Source: Cylicocyclus nassatus (lineage: Eukaryota > Nematoda > Chromadorea > Rhabditida > Strongylidae). From it: a stretch of DNA of 64,000 bases. Shown in pieces: positions 49,901 through 60,239 of the stretch. The position numbers and the translations under genes are program-made. Position 1 is the first letter of the stretch. Each line of letters begins with the position of its first letter. Under the pieces are notes generated by a model. That model searched no databases and was not told where the DNA came from. It saw only the letters and a list, made by a program, of their open reading frames with translations. Location: contig CATQJL010000305.1 of assembly GCA_958299035.1 (NCBI GenBank), positions 76,414,792 through 76,478,791 on the forward strand, written 5' to 3'.

Positions 49901-52169
49901 TCTCGCCTCCTACCATGCTTAGGCTAATATGTGCAAGTCGTCGAAATCTGTAAGTCCTAGCGTTTTGACATCTCACTCAAGTATTTAAAAGGCAAACGTC
50001 ATATGCGAGCACGGTCTCTTCCTATTGTCACATATTGACATTCTGCTCAACATTCAGAAAACTTCAAAACTTTCGAAATCAGGCTCAAAATACCAAACTG
50101 CCAAATTTTGGCAGGAAGGAGCAGGTATTAGGTTAGAAAGTAAGTTTTACAACTTTTTCAACATTTTCGTTTCTTACAGTGAGGTGCATCCAAATTTCGC
50201 CACTATGCAGGCTATGACGTATACAAGTGCAGCTGTAAATTCTGACGTCATAGTGAGGTTTACGCTAAGGGTACGGTATAGGGGAATAATACTTACAGAT
50301 TTAGCTGAAACTTGACATAGGGTTTTATTTGACATGCTGATTACGAAAACGATAAGTTGCATGTAAGGGCTTTTTGTTGGATTAGTATAGGTTCACATTC
50401 TGGGATCTCACCTTTGAGTGCGTCAAATAAAGAGAGCAAAGTAATGGAAGAATTTGCAAAGGTAGTTTGTATACAACAAGGCATGCGTTATGATCGCATA
50501 AAATCTGTATAAAAACATACGTATTCTTTGCATTACAGTTGACTGGCTTGAAGTAATGAGCACATATCTGTAATCTGGAGTGACTTAGCTGCATGAGGTG
50601 TCCCTACTATGCGCAGAATTCAACGCTGTTCTCTTCATCAGTAACAGTTCATGATTAAAAAAGGAGACGATAAAGCGGCGATGTTGCGCTGTTTGAGAAA
50701 AGACATGCGTGTTTGCAACTCTGCTGATAGCCGAGTCAACCGCAAATAAGATGCAGGATTTTAGGCCAATATCAGCAACGGATACTTTGGCGCAAGAGCT
50801 GGCGAATTTACCGCCGACAGATAGGGTTTTCGGGTAACACATTTTGGCCGATGATGTGGAATAACATGTATGCGAGTTTCGATTTAGATCCAATGCCCAA
50901 CAACCTGCGCTGGAGACTTCCGCACGTTCGGAAGGCAATAATGCCAGACCAGTGCGCTTGGAAGGGTAACAATGTACTTACGATAAGAGTTGTTAGCTAA
51001 TCAAAGTGCTTCAGAGATGGCATTCCAAAGCCAGGAGGACTTTATCTTCTCAAACCAACCCATATTTTCGGAGAATATGCCAAAATGGCTACTCCAGCAT
51101 TAAGTCCAAGGTACTGCGGTACTACGGCACGTTATAAGCGGTTATCTACAATACCGCTCACAGAATGTGCAAAATTTCCGTGAAAGGTTCGCGAAATTTC
51201 GGGAATTTCGCGGAATTCCAGTTCGCGAACCTTCGCGGAATTCCTGGAATTCTGCGACATTCACGGAAATTTTGCACTTCTGTGAGCGTATTGTAGTTCT
51301 AAAAAACCTTTCTTTTCTTCTCACCGCTTTCACTGCTATAAAATGCACCAACACATCTAACGATGAAATCACTAGAATTGCCTATTTTCATTTTGAACTT
51401 GTTAAGCCCAACGTTTTTGTTTTACTTTAGACACCCATCAAACCGCGAACGTCGCTCACAGTACAGCCAAAGTGAGCTCGATGAACTTAGAAATTATCCA
51501 GACGATATTTTCAATAAAACGTATGTGCTTTTATAAATGAAGGCGTTCAAAAATTAGCAACTAATGTTAACAGTGTTAACTTAAATTAGCATTTCACCTA
51601 AACTTGTGAAACTATCCTTTAAACCCATTCGAGATGAATTACTCGTTAGAGACACATCAAGATTTTTCTTCACACATTCAAGAACTTTGCCTGTTTCATT
51701 CATTAAGCTCTGACTCCATATCGTTTTCACTTATTTATCTTTGTAGAAATGTTTTTAGAAGCGTGCAGACAAGAACTTCAGATGCTGTAAATCAGTCTAG
51801 AAGCGTCACAAATAGTCAAAGACTTGAGGTTAGCATAAATTAACCCGATTTGAGCTATTTTATTGTTTTATACTTTGTCACGTTTCGCCATGCGCAACAA
51901 ATTTGCGGTAGTTGCATGCTCTAAAAGTGTACAAATTTGTATTCAGGTACAAGCAATGAAAACGAAAGAGTTAGCTAAAAGGTAAGAAAATAAAGTGTAA
52001 TAAATTGTTAGAAAGTCTCAAAAGTGTCTTGTCAGTACTCTTCGATTCTAATACTTAAGTTCGCACATTCATTGACATTCCATGTCTTTTTAGGAAGGAA
52101 GACACCGCGATAACAGCAGTTGGCCCTACGTTGCTACCCGCGGCAGAAAGCGGACGTTGGTTTTACTAA
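37251..52169 (+). CDS. BTB/POZ-domain protein with low-complexity tail
   Basis: Exons I can place: 37251-37447, 37502-37589, 43850-43945, 47344-47421, 47635-47743, 47778-47920, 47970-48174, 48229-48326, 51431-51520, 51747-51828, 51947-51981 and 52094-52169 (TAA). The first three join in frame: DFRLCDIELVTDNG, then SAIAAAHCTKIAK, then VRRLVEWMYTGH. This matches the BTB order of an acidic strand, a helix that normally reads AHRAVLAA, and a terminal LVEWMYTG helix. The last four also join in phase and give a serine- and arginine-rich tail. Joins between 47421 and 47635 and between 48326 and 51431 do not fit in phase, so exons are missing or misplaced there. The start at 37251 is the first ATG of the open frame and is uncertain. 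Intron 2 is 6.3 kb and full of transposons. BTB domains usually dimerise or bind cullin-3, but no kelch or zinc finger is seen. Confidence 0.6.
37960..38744. mobile_element. Foldback element carrying mirrored GTGTTGAAA minisatellites
   Basis: The 785-bp element has inverted arms starting GGCTTTGGCCATACTT. Each arm contains an array of 9-bp units (GTGTTGAAA, GTGTTGCCA/G): about 37990-38115 in one orientation and about 38590-38715 in the other. Inside the arrays the arms continue through ACGATCTCACC to the central CTTGTCTGGAATAGGC / GCCTCTTCTAGACAAG region. Array lengths differ slightly between arms. No transposase is visible. It lies in BTB intron 2. Confidence 0.85.
39414..40302. mobile_element. 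TA-target element, CAGGGTGAGGCAAAAGTC ends
   Basis: The 889-bp element has inverted ends CAGGGTGAGGCAAAAGTCTG (left) and CAGGGTAGGGCAAAAGTCTG (right, read inward), flanked by TA. No transposase was recognised. It lies directly next to the mariner-type element that starts at 40309, with only TATATA between. Confidence 0.8.
40309..41753 (+). mobile_element. Tc1/mariner-type transposon with decayed transposase
   Basis: The 1445-bp element has inverted ends starting CAGGGTTGGGGGAAAGTCTT at both sides and TA flanks. It encodes the broken transposase at about 40660-41636. Its length is typical for an originally autonomous Tc1/mariner element. Confidence 0.85.
40660..41636 (+). pseudogene. Tc1/mariner-family transposase pseudogene
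   Basis: Recognisable blocks run in order but in different frames with stops: a helix-turn-helix-like RQRHRRNPRRSLIE followed by ISDKKVSDILEQGLEMK; EKIFTVQQ followed by NNRVIT; VLKIDTATHV followed by LLAWTNIQLPG; QDNAL and AWLQSSLKDFITPAEWPPY; and a C-terminal block ending PKRLRACVCAKGGISEM before TAA at 41634-41636. These match the standard transposase order. The QDNAPAH-type catalytic Asp region is present as QDNA. Several frameshifts and stops separate the blocks, so no functional enzyme is made. It sits inside BTB intron 2 in the same orientation as that gene. Confidence 0.85.
41755..42219 (+). mobile_element. Helitron-like element, second family
   Basis: It contains GTCAAAGTTTGTGCAAATCT and GATGAAACTTTGCACACATA. 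It ends with the hairpin CCCAGGCTGGACCGGG, then AAAGCAGCTAG, followed by T. The related fragment is at 4875-5017. The 5' boundary is uncertain because it abuts the mariner-type element. Confidence 0.6.
42455..42818 (+). mobile_element. Helitron-like element, same family as 12279-12579
   Basis: It starts at TTATATATAAAGCTG, continues through a CTGTMTGT tract and AACCGATCC / CACTTCGGGGCGGGG blocks, and ends GCCGAGTAAGCCAGCTAG. The 3' hairpin is decayed. Confidence 0.65.
43559..43586. repeat. (TA)n microsatellite
   Basis: About 13 TA units. The preceding 142-codon plus-strand frame (43168-43596) ends in this tract and is probably not a gene. Confidence 0.9.
46255..46292. repeat. Short hairpin
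   Basis: CCAGTGCG and CGCACTGG flank CCTCTGC-TTC-GCAGAGG, giving a 38-nt stem-loop with small internal mismatches. Confidence 0.6.
46690..46970 (-). repeat. Interspersed repeat with (AC)n, same family as 61760-62160
   Basis: Shared words in inverse orientation include TACGAAATTCGTA (adjoining CTGTCTGT), CAAAAGCACAGGCGGAT, AACGGATCCG and TTGGGTCCGTAT. An (AC)n tract of about 19 units at 46903-46940 is followed by ten A. It is dispersed, so probably mobile, but no ends were defined. Confidence 0.65.
48698..48796. mobile_element. 99-bp PIF/Harbinger-type foldback
   Basis: TAA is duplicated at 48695-48697 and 48797-48799. The outer ends are GGCTGCGTTCATACTGA and, from the right, GGCTTTGTTCATAAAG. 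The inner arms pair through AAGTCCGGGAACAGTTCC. It is closely related to 36478-36590. Confidence 0.75.
48850..51140. other. BTB-gene intron region, unassigned
   Basis: The missing exon or exons between 48326 and 51431 probably lie here, but I could not identify them. Open frames at 48874-49202, 49541-49729 and 50585-50938 lack recognisable domains and consistent splice partners. A lone mariner-like end (TTAGGTTAGAAAGTAAG) is at 50130. Confidence 0.4.
51146..51296. repeat. Perfectly placed inverted repeat, CTACAATACCGCTCACAG ends
   Basis: Arms of about 70 bp start CTACAATA at both ends and share GTGCAAAATTTCCGTGAA. The centre is rich in TTCGCGAA- and GGAATTCC-like words. It ends about 135 bp before the BTB exon at 51431. 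Confidence 0.75.
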
Positions 52170-52704
52170 AATCAGCGAACACAATACTTTCATCAGATCT
52201 TTTCAGCCAAATACATCATGTCCCATTACGCATTTTGAAGGAAGCAACAGGATGGCTAAATCGTAATGATAACAAAAACAATTCGTTCATTTTAGAAAAT
52301 GCGTCACAATCGTCTGTCTTTGTTCTTTGTAATAAACAAGGAATAAAGCTATTGTTTATACAGTTGTCGCAAGCTCAATCGGGAAATGAGAATGATGAAG
52401 CCTCAAAGTTTACAGTTTAGATTGAAGGCTATGTTTTGCACTTTTCCAAAGCTTTCCTACTTTGAGTTTGGCGCACAAAAATTTTGGCACTGTGTAGCTT
52501 ATGAGAATTGCAACCATTCTTTAAAAAAAATCTGATATCGGAGCAGGTGCAGTAATAGGTATATCGTTGGAAAGAGGTCAAGATTAGATTGCTACTATTT
52601 CCGCTGGAACTTGTTTAAGGAAAAAAAGAGAGGTTATTCGAAATGATCTACATGGAGGAAGCAGGAAGTTGATTTGCTTTGTAAATGTAACATTGGTTTA
52701 TAAG

Positions 52705-55352
52705 ATACGAACATCTCATATTTTGCCGTTTCCCGGACTTTTTGAAAGTATTACAAGAAACCATTAGTACCATGTGAAAGAACGTAGCCGAAGACAGTAT
52801 ATACGGCACAAAAGTGAAATTCGGTGTTATTTTTGGAAAAGCATTGTGCGCCGAATCCTTTTACGACCGGTTCATAATTACACGAACATCTCAATCAGAG
52901 ATCTTTTTCGTTCGATGCCTAAACCTTTAATCTCATGTGAAGTTATGAAAAGTCTGAGATATATACTGCGCACTGAACCTGATAGACTTTGAAAAGGGGA
53001 GCTTTACTCTACTTCAATATCACGAGATGGCTGCGGACCAAGTCGGTCCCAAGAATGCCTGCTTTAGGGTGCCTTCATACCGCGCCGGCAGCCGCCGCTA
53101 GCAGCCCGTAGCAGCCGACAGCAGCCCGTAGCAGCCCGTAGCAGCCGCCAGCAGCCCGTAGCAGCCGCCAGCAGCCGCCAGTAGCCCGCAGCAGCCCGTA
53201 GCCGTCGCTGGCCGCTTTTGTTATAGAAGCGCAGAATTATCAGAAAACTATTTTGTGTGCTCCTACCTATTCTTCTGTTGTCGCCAGTGGGTAGTTCGAT
53301 CTCACAAATCATATTTGTGTCATTTCATTACAATGTCGCCCCACGGTCATCCTGTTGAATCATAGTTCGCAAAAGTTTCTTTCCGGTGTGAGTCCTTCTG
53401 ACTTTGGATGCGTCCACTCTGCAGGTGGCCATTTGTTTACTTTTTGAGTATGTTTTTGTTTCAATCTTCTTCTTGGCTATCGCTGCATATCTGAATTGCA
53501 TTGTCTATTTCGCAAGTTCGCCGAATTGATTTGAGGGTGGGTTCTCTTGGCTTTGACAATGGCTCACATTCGCTTTAGACAAGACGGATTGCAAAAGTGA
53601 AATTTGGGCACCATAGGATGTAATTTGCGGCAGCATAACAATGAACACAAATGTAATATGTAAGATCGAACTACACACTGGCGGCAACAGAAGAAAAAGC
53701 GTGGAAGATGAGCGTAGGAAGGAGCACTCAAAATAGTAAAATCTGATGATTCTGATGATTTTGCGCCTCTATAACAAAAGCGGCCAGCGGCGGCTACGGG
53801 CTGCTACGGCCTGCTGGCGGCTGCTGGCGGCTGCTACGGGCTGCTGGCGGCTGCTACGGGCTGCGAGCGGCGGCCGCCGACGCGGTATGAAGGCACCCTT
53901 ACTGGGATTTTGAACCTTTTGACTTAAACGGTTAACGAATGAGAAACCAATAAATGTGCGGTCTAATGCTCAAAAAATATTGATGTAATCATCCCAGTTG
54001 CTAACTCAGTCCCAAACTCACCATGGAGTTGGCACACTTTTGAGGCTCAAAACTCGACCTCTGCCATTCGCAAAGTTGATTCTGTAAGCATATCACGGAC
54101 TCAGTTCTTGTATAGTGTACAAGAACTTGTATTTTGTATGAAGAATTCAAACGTAGAGCACTTTGTTTCCACCACGCACTCGACATTCAATGGAAATGAA
54201 TAAGCAACTCAACGCAAGCATAACCTCGAGTCATTTGTAACTTTATATGTGAGTAAAACATCAAGTAAAACAGTAAAACAGTAAAACATTTTCTAACCCA
54301 GTAAAACATTTTCTAACCTAACAAAGTGTAAAAATGTGTTCTACTGACCAACATGTAACCAATAAAAACAAGAGAAATAAGGAAAGAAGGAGGAATTACA
54401 GGAAATGAGCATGTTCTAGTTTTGTAGTTCGTCAGTTAGCGTGTAGAGTGTGCACAGCATATTAAGTTACAAACGACTCAACGATACATCTTCTTGCTTT
54501 CCGGCTGCGAAACCATGAATAGCTTTTGCGGAGACTTCAAAAACCCTAGCCAGTTATGTTATAGGGGCCTGCATGGCTTTGCCGTCCGATGTCACTGAGG
54601 CAGATGCCAGACTTATCCTGTTTGACCGATTCCTCCGGTTCAGTCATTCGCTATTGGTCAAATCAATGCGCTGAACAATGGCAGAGGGGGTGAACCGAAT
54701 GAACATGTTGAACAGCGTAAGTCAGGCACTTACCTGAGTCGTGGGACGGACATCGGACGAAGCGACCATGCAGGCCCTATACATAGAAACGTGCATTTGC
54801 CTCGTCATCGAACTTTTGCGAAGGCAGAGGTCGAGTTTTAAGTCTCAAAAGTGTGCCAACCCCAGTGAGCTTCGGACTGAGTTGGTAAGTGGGACGATTA
54901 CATCAATATTTCTAAGCGTTGGTCCGCACATTTATTGGCTCTTCATTTCTTGATCGTTTGAGCTGAATAATTTTTGAAATCTCAGTAAAGCCGGCATTTT
55001 TAGTGCCGACTCGGCTGCAGCCATTTCGATCTATCAAAATATGGCAAAGCTCCCCTTTCCATACTTTATCTAGTTCAGTGCATACTAGGTATCTCACACT
55101 TCAAGGTCGTAGCCTTACATGAGATTTTGAATGTAAAAGGTTGCAGCATCAAAAAATCTCTGATTGAGGTCTTCATGTAATAATGAACCGGTATAAGTGT
55201 TCGGCGCACAATGCTTTTCCATAATTGACACCGAATTTCACTTTTGTGCAGTGTATACTGTTTTTGGCTACGCTTTTTTACATGATCACAATGTTTTCTT
55301 TCAAAAAGTACCGAGAAACGGCAAATATGAGGTGTTCACATAAGCATGAACC
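52705..55352. repeat. Large near-palindrome between the BTB and GH1 genes
   Basis: The left arm runs from 52705 to about 54660 and the right arm from about 54670 to 55352. Matched pairs include CAAAAGTGAAATTCGGTGT (52808) with its complement near 55233; AAGCATTGTGCGCCGAA (52840) with 55203-55219; CCAATAAATGTGCGG (53947) with 54922-54936; GTTGGCACACTTTTGAG (54028) with 54846-54862; and GGCCTGCATGG (54568) with 54767-54777. The left arm is longer because it has gained a Harbinger-type element (53067-53898) and about 470 bp near 54080-54545. Several frames inside are open on both arms, as expected of mirrored sequence. Confidence 0.8.
53067..53898. mobile_element. PIF/Harbinger-type foldback with GCAGCCCGTA arrays
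   Basis: TTA is duplicated at 53064-53066 and 53899-53901. The ends start GGGTGCCTTCATACCGCG in both orientations. Each arm carries a GC-rich array of 9-12-bp units (GCAGCCCGTA, GCAGCCGCCA), at about 53085-53215 and 53785-53875, and inner arms of about 150 bp. The sister arm of the surrounding palindrome, near 54990, keeps the empty site with a single TTA. No transposase is visible. Confidence 0.85.
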
Positions 55353-55385
55353 GATCTTTATATTACTTATAGACTCTTGCGTGAA

Positions 55386-55402
55386 CCGATGGGGGGGGGG
55401 GG
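55386..55402. repeat. Poly-G tract
   Basis: A run of about 12-13 G residues lies between the palindrome and the GH1 gene. Confidence 0.8.
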
Positions 55403-55830
55403 GAATTTTGTTCTATCACAAAGATGCGAAGATTGTTCTTGGCTATCTCTTGCGGCTAACCGCTGAACCTTTCTTCATCGATATGTTCACTTATCCTCGA
55501 GTCATTTGTAACTTAATATGTGCGAATAATATGCGCGATTAACCACGGCACCCTTACTACTAACTTTTCAGTATAACATTTTCTAGCCCATTAAAGGGGG
55601 GAGGCGATGCCCCTGCTCTTCCCGACACACTCCATAATGATCTGCTAACCACTTGACCTTTTGTTGCAGATCGCTTTTTTGTGCAATTCGGAGACCCATA
55701 TCACTTTACTGATAACGCTGTTCTTTGTTTACTTTACTGCTGTTGTTTGTACAAATCGGTCTCTATTACTGCAAGCATACAACAACTGGTTCCCGTTTAC
55801 CTCTATTGATCAACTGCGTTACAAATTGTA

Positions 55831-58800
55831 ATGAATGGAATGAGTACAAATCCGAGTTTTCCAAAGGATTTCATTTGGGCAACTGCCACAGCTGCCTATC
55901 AGGTGGAAGGAGCAAACGATGTGGACGGTAAGGATTCTAACTAAGTTTTTCTTGAGTTCGTTTTTATGTTTATGTATTTCTGCACAATTAAGACTAATTT
56001 GTAATGCAAGCACATGCGTAGTAATTCAACTTTCACTCGTTCCACCTGAAATTGTAAGCTATTTAGCTTGAAGGAAAAATCGTTTTTGTTATTTTTAGAT
56101 CGATTGAATGAAAACGTGTGTTGGAGTTATATATTTTCGCCTGTAAAAATTGGAGTTTTTTCAAAAGCAGGCTTGAAGGATGACGGTAAAAGAGAAAGAA
56201 TATGCTGTTGATTTGAGTTAAGCAAGCTTGTAACGGATGAGCAGTAGTTTTTCTGCTATAGCTTCAACTAAAGATTCTTGGCTTGATATATTGAAAAAAA
56301 TTATAAATAATTGTTGCATAACCAGTGCCCGTCAAATAAGAATAAGATCTTTTCACTTTAAGAGAGAGAAGTGAAAAACGCCGACCGACTGATCTTCTGT
56401 TGACATTCAATAAACAGTATTTTGTGAGCCAAAAATGAAAGTTATACGTTATAAGTTGAGCAGTTACAATTGGGTCAAATACGTAATATTGAAGGTTTAG
56501 GACGTGGAGTGTCCACGTGGGATGTGATACGTAAACAACCAGGAAGAATTGCTGATAATTCATCACCTTCTCAAAGTTGTGATGCTTATCATCACTACAA
56601 AGAAGATGTGAAATTGCTGAAGGATTTGCATGTAAGGTTTGTTTTCAGATTTCACTCGACTTTCACTGACATTAGCCAATTGACAAGTAGAACGTACTAT
56701 AAAATATCGGGCGCGATTTGCAAGGAAAATTTCTTTGAATTACCTTAGGCTAAGAGATTGTGTTGAAGAAAGGGATTGATGTGATTTATTCACAAAGCGT
56801 TTCATTTTTTATGAGAACTAGTGGTGAACCAGTAGTCCAAAGGTGCTATTGGCAAGAGCGTTCGCTTCGGGACCCGCCGCGGTTTCCCGCTATTGGAAGA
56901 TTTTTGAAATGAGCTAACAATTTTTTATAATTAGATACGACATGTAAAGTCGATTATCATTTGCAGGTGACGCATTATCGCTTTTCAATTTGCTGGACAA
57001 GATTGCTTCCAAATGGAACAATTGACAAAATCAATGAACAAGGAGTAAAATATTACCGCGATTTGATAGAGGAACTGCAAAGGAATGAAATCGAACCAAT
57101 AGTAGGTATTTTTTTCATAAAAGCCGGGAATACTTCACACGATTTCAGTCGCGGCGATTTGGCGATATTCCAACTGTCCATAACTCATTGTAAGCATATT
57201 TTAAATGTACAGAAGATGGGGCATTTCATCAACCCACATAATTCAAACACAGTATGCATGTGGAGCTTGCTAGCGTTGGATCTGAAGACTTCTGGCGAAT
57301 TGCCAAATCGCGTCACGACTGAAATCGCGTGAAGTATACCCGGCCCTATACACGTTTTGTGAACTGCCTATTTTCAAAACACTACGCTGAATTTTGTCAC
57401 AATATTAGCGGACAGTGCTTGCGAGCATGCTTGCTCGAGAACAATTTTGTGTATTGTACGAATCCTATACACTATTTCAAAAATAAATGTATACAAGTGC
57501 AGAAGTAATGTACAAATTCAGGATTTTCGAAGTAAAAAAATGAATGTCGGTAATCAGATTTTTGGTCCTTTATTTTATATCTATGATACAGATTGCAAGA
57601 AATTATGCCTGATAAAGATTTTGTTTCAAATAATGACAAATTTTGTCGCAATTTTATCTCTTTATTTACTATTATTTATTGTTTTTACGTTCGACTTCTC
57701 GTATATTGTCTGACCTTGGAACCAAAATAATTTTTCCAGTCTAAATCTAATTAGATTTCTCTGCTGCATCTCACATAATAGCTAATTTACTCTCAATAGC
57801 TCACCTATGAGATTGTTTTAGGTAACACTATTCCATGCAGATTGGCCATACGAGCTGTACAAACAGAAAGGATGGCTCAATCCACAGTGTATTCAATGGT
57901 ACTTGGACTTTTGTCGCTTATGCTTCGAGCGTTTTGGAGATTTGGTTGGATATTTTCAAAGTTTTCATATATTTCGAGATATTTTCAAGTATCAGATCCG
58001 AATTTTAGGTAAAGTACTGGATCTCCTTCAATGAAATTCTGATGCATGCATGGTGTGGTGTTGTAAATATTGAAGGTCAACCTCATCATTCACCTGATAC
58101 TGTAAACTACAGTATACCAACCAGAAAAATACCGTATGTGGTTGCACACAATATGCTGAGAGCGCATGCTAAAGCTTATCGAATGTACGAGAAGGAATTC
58201 AAAAATACCCAGAAAGGTACTGAATATTTTTGAGTGCAAAGGCGAAGATTCTGCTGAAGTTTATTTACAGGCAAATTTGGAATTATTGTCGGTGGCCGCT
58301 GGTGCACAACCTTTTCCACATCTGAGGCGGACAAGGCAGCAGTAAACCGAGCTCTCGACTGGATGTTTAACTGGACTGTACAGCCGATTTTCGGCAAAAA
58401 TGGAGATTACCCTGCATTGATGAAAAAGGAGATAGAAGCTCTAGAAAAGAAGGAAAACCAAGAAATCCTTCCAAAATTTAGCGCAGAAGAACTAAACGAG
58501 TTAAAAGGTTAGTCCAAGTTATTGAGGTCTAAAAAATTCTTATGAAATCGTTTAGGCTCTGCTGATTTTCTTGGAATTAACTACTATGTATCGAGTGAGG
58601 TATGTCAAGGTAATGGCCCATCTCAAATGGAAAAAGATGCTCGCATTGACTACTTGGATGATCGATGGGAAAAGTAAGTACCGATATTATTTGAGATTTT
58701 GAGCAATCTACTGTATTCCTTCGAAGAACTTGCGATGAGAGTGCTTGTGCAAAAATAAGTAAACTGTCTCGCATAGTTCGCGATTTCCGCGGAGATATTG

Positions 58801-60236
58801 ACAACTTACATTTGTAATTTTCTGTTCTTGCCAAAGCTTTAACATCGCAAATTTGTTGTTCACTTATTCTAGAGCTGTCAAAATTCTTTCAATAAAAGTT
58901 TCAGAAATCTGTGCATTAGAGAAAAAAGTATTACATAGTCTGGTGAGTTCAGCCATTGGAAATGTTTATAGAGTGAAATGGTCCATTAAAGTTGGGAAGC
59001 CCTACTATTGTTTGACTCTCCACGATATCAAAAATTCCGGGAGGGAGGAAGGAAGAGGCCGGGGTGGGGTGGGGAAGGAAGAGTGGGAGCAGCCTTTTTG
59101 CAGTGTTTTGTAACTTTTTTCAGACTGTTTAGCAATGTATTCGAGAATGATCCGCGGAGTAGTGGTCACTTGCTCAATTCTATATGAGCTCTGAAAATGT
59201 GCTGGTGACGCGTCTTGCTTTTCTAAACAGTTGAAGAAAATTTTTTTGTTTTGAAATTTTTTGGCTGTATCTTTTGTTAGCCTTAGAGTCATACCCCTCT
59301 CTTCGAATAAGATTCTGTGTTTTTCACTCCTCCTTCCGGAGGGAATTTCTGAGACCGCCACCGATGGCACAATTATCAATTCATATGACCCCAGGTTTTA
59401 TAATAAAAATATTACATGTTTGCATAAAAAGAACACCAAATTTCCTTTGAAGTTTCGTCCTAGTGCTGCGAATTACCAATATTTTCGGTATATCAAGGCC
59501 ACTATATTTTACAAAAGTTTTTCGTGTAACACACTAAATTTTGGGTGAAAGCAGATAAATTCCATTTTCTAGAATCTGCGGTGAGGAATCTTGGTTGCGA
59601 TATACACCTGAGGGCCTGCTTGAGTTGCTGGAATACATCAGAGATCGTTACAATAACATTCCCGTGCTGATCACTGAAAATGGATGCGCGGACATTATGG
59701 GAGAAAAGGTTTGCCTTTCAAGGAGTATTATCGCAGATTTTTCAGTATAGAAAAAAATGAATCGAAAATGAATGAAGATTATTTGCAACTTTCGCTGAGC
59801 ATATATTAGCAAGTTTTTATCACAGCTAAATTGATCCAGCGCAAATTCAGGCTCAAAAGTTTGACCCACTATGTGATCATCACAGAATTCGTTTTATCAA
59901 GGCTCACATGGAAGCTTGCAGAATGGGTAGATAAATTTATCAAAATTTGTTCTCAGCTAAATTCTTACCTTTTAGCTCTGCAAAGGGGATGCAACGTTAT
60001 TGGATTCACTGTCTGGTCATTAATGGATAATTTTGAGTGGAATGACGGATTTGCAGTGAGATTCGGACTATTCAGGTCTTTTACAAAATTCAGCATCTTC
60101 GCTGTTGAAACTAACGTTCAGAGTTGATTTCGACTCACCACAGAAGACACGCACTGTTAAGAACAGCGGAAAGTTTCTTATGGAATTTCTTGGTGGTCTC
60201 AAGGAAAGGAAAGAGGATCAGTGTTCGAGAGAGTGA
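55831..60236 (+). CDS. Glycoside hydrolase family 1 (beta-glucosidase-like), complete
   Basis: Eleven exons: 55831-55927, 56495-56631, 56967-57101, 57822-57944, 58009-58216, 58271-58507, 58556-58673, 59573-59708, 59851-59926, 59976-60075 and 60122-60236. All joins are in phase, and they encode 493 residues ending in TGA, the usual GH1 length. Seen in order: [15 protein letters not shown] (sugar-binding Gln 24), [22 protein letters not shown] (His 128), ISFNE with acid/base Glu 173, LGINYY, VLITENG with nucleophile Glu 387, and [10 protein letters not shown] (Trp 436, Glu 443, Trp 444). Family members hydrolyse beta-glucosides or beta-galactosides with retention. There is no signal peptide or membrane anchor, so a cytosolic enzyme is inferred. 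Two usual residues differ: NEP reads NEI, and HWDLP reads HADWP, so the substrate may differ too. Exon 9 uses the acceptor at 59850; the AG at 59825 would break the frame. Confidence 0.93.
57123..57344. mobile_element. MITE in GH1 intron 3
   Basis: The inverted ends GCCGGGAATACTTCACACG and, from the right, GCCGGGTATACTTCACGCG continue through GATTTCAGTCG to about 60 bp. It is the same family as 22306-22535. It inflates intron 3 (57102-57821). Confidence 0.8.
58674..59572 (+). other. GH1 intron 7 (899 nt), no gene seen
   Basis: A GTAAGT donor and TTTTCTAG acceptor bound this long intron. It holds a G-rich patch near 59038-59085 and unremarkable sequence otherwise. Open frames on both strands here (for example 59005-59379 minus) lack domains. 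Confidence 0.7.
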
Positions 60237-60239
60237 TCT

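Noticed and set aside
50130..52550. Possible large TTAG-ended element (TTAGGTTAGAAAGTAAG at 50130 and similar words near 52440-52500)
   Set aside because: The right-hand words are in the same orientation and the terminal CTAA is missing, so an intact element is not supported.
52773..52992. 72-codon frame and its counterpart at 55225-55542
   Set aside because: They lie in opposite arms of the palindrome and have no protein similarity; explained by mirrored sequence.
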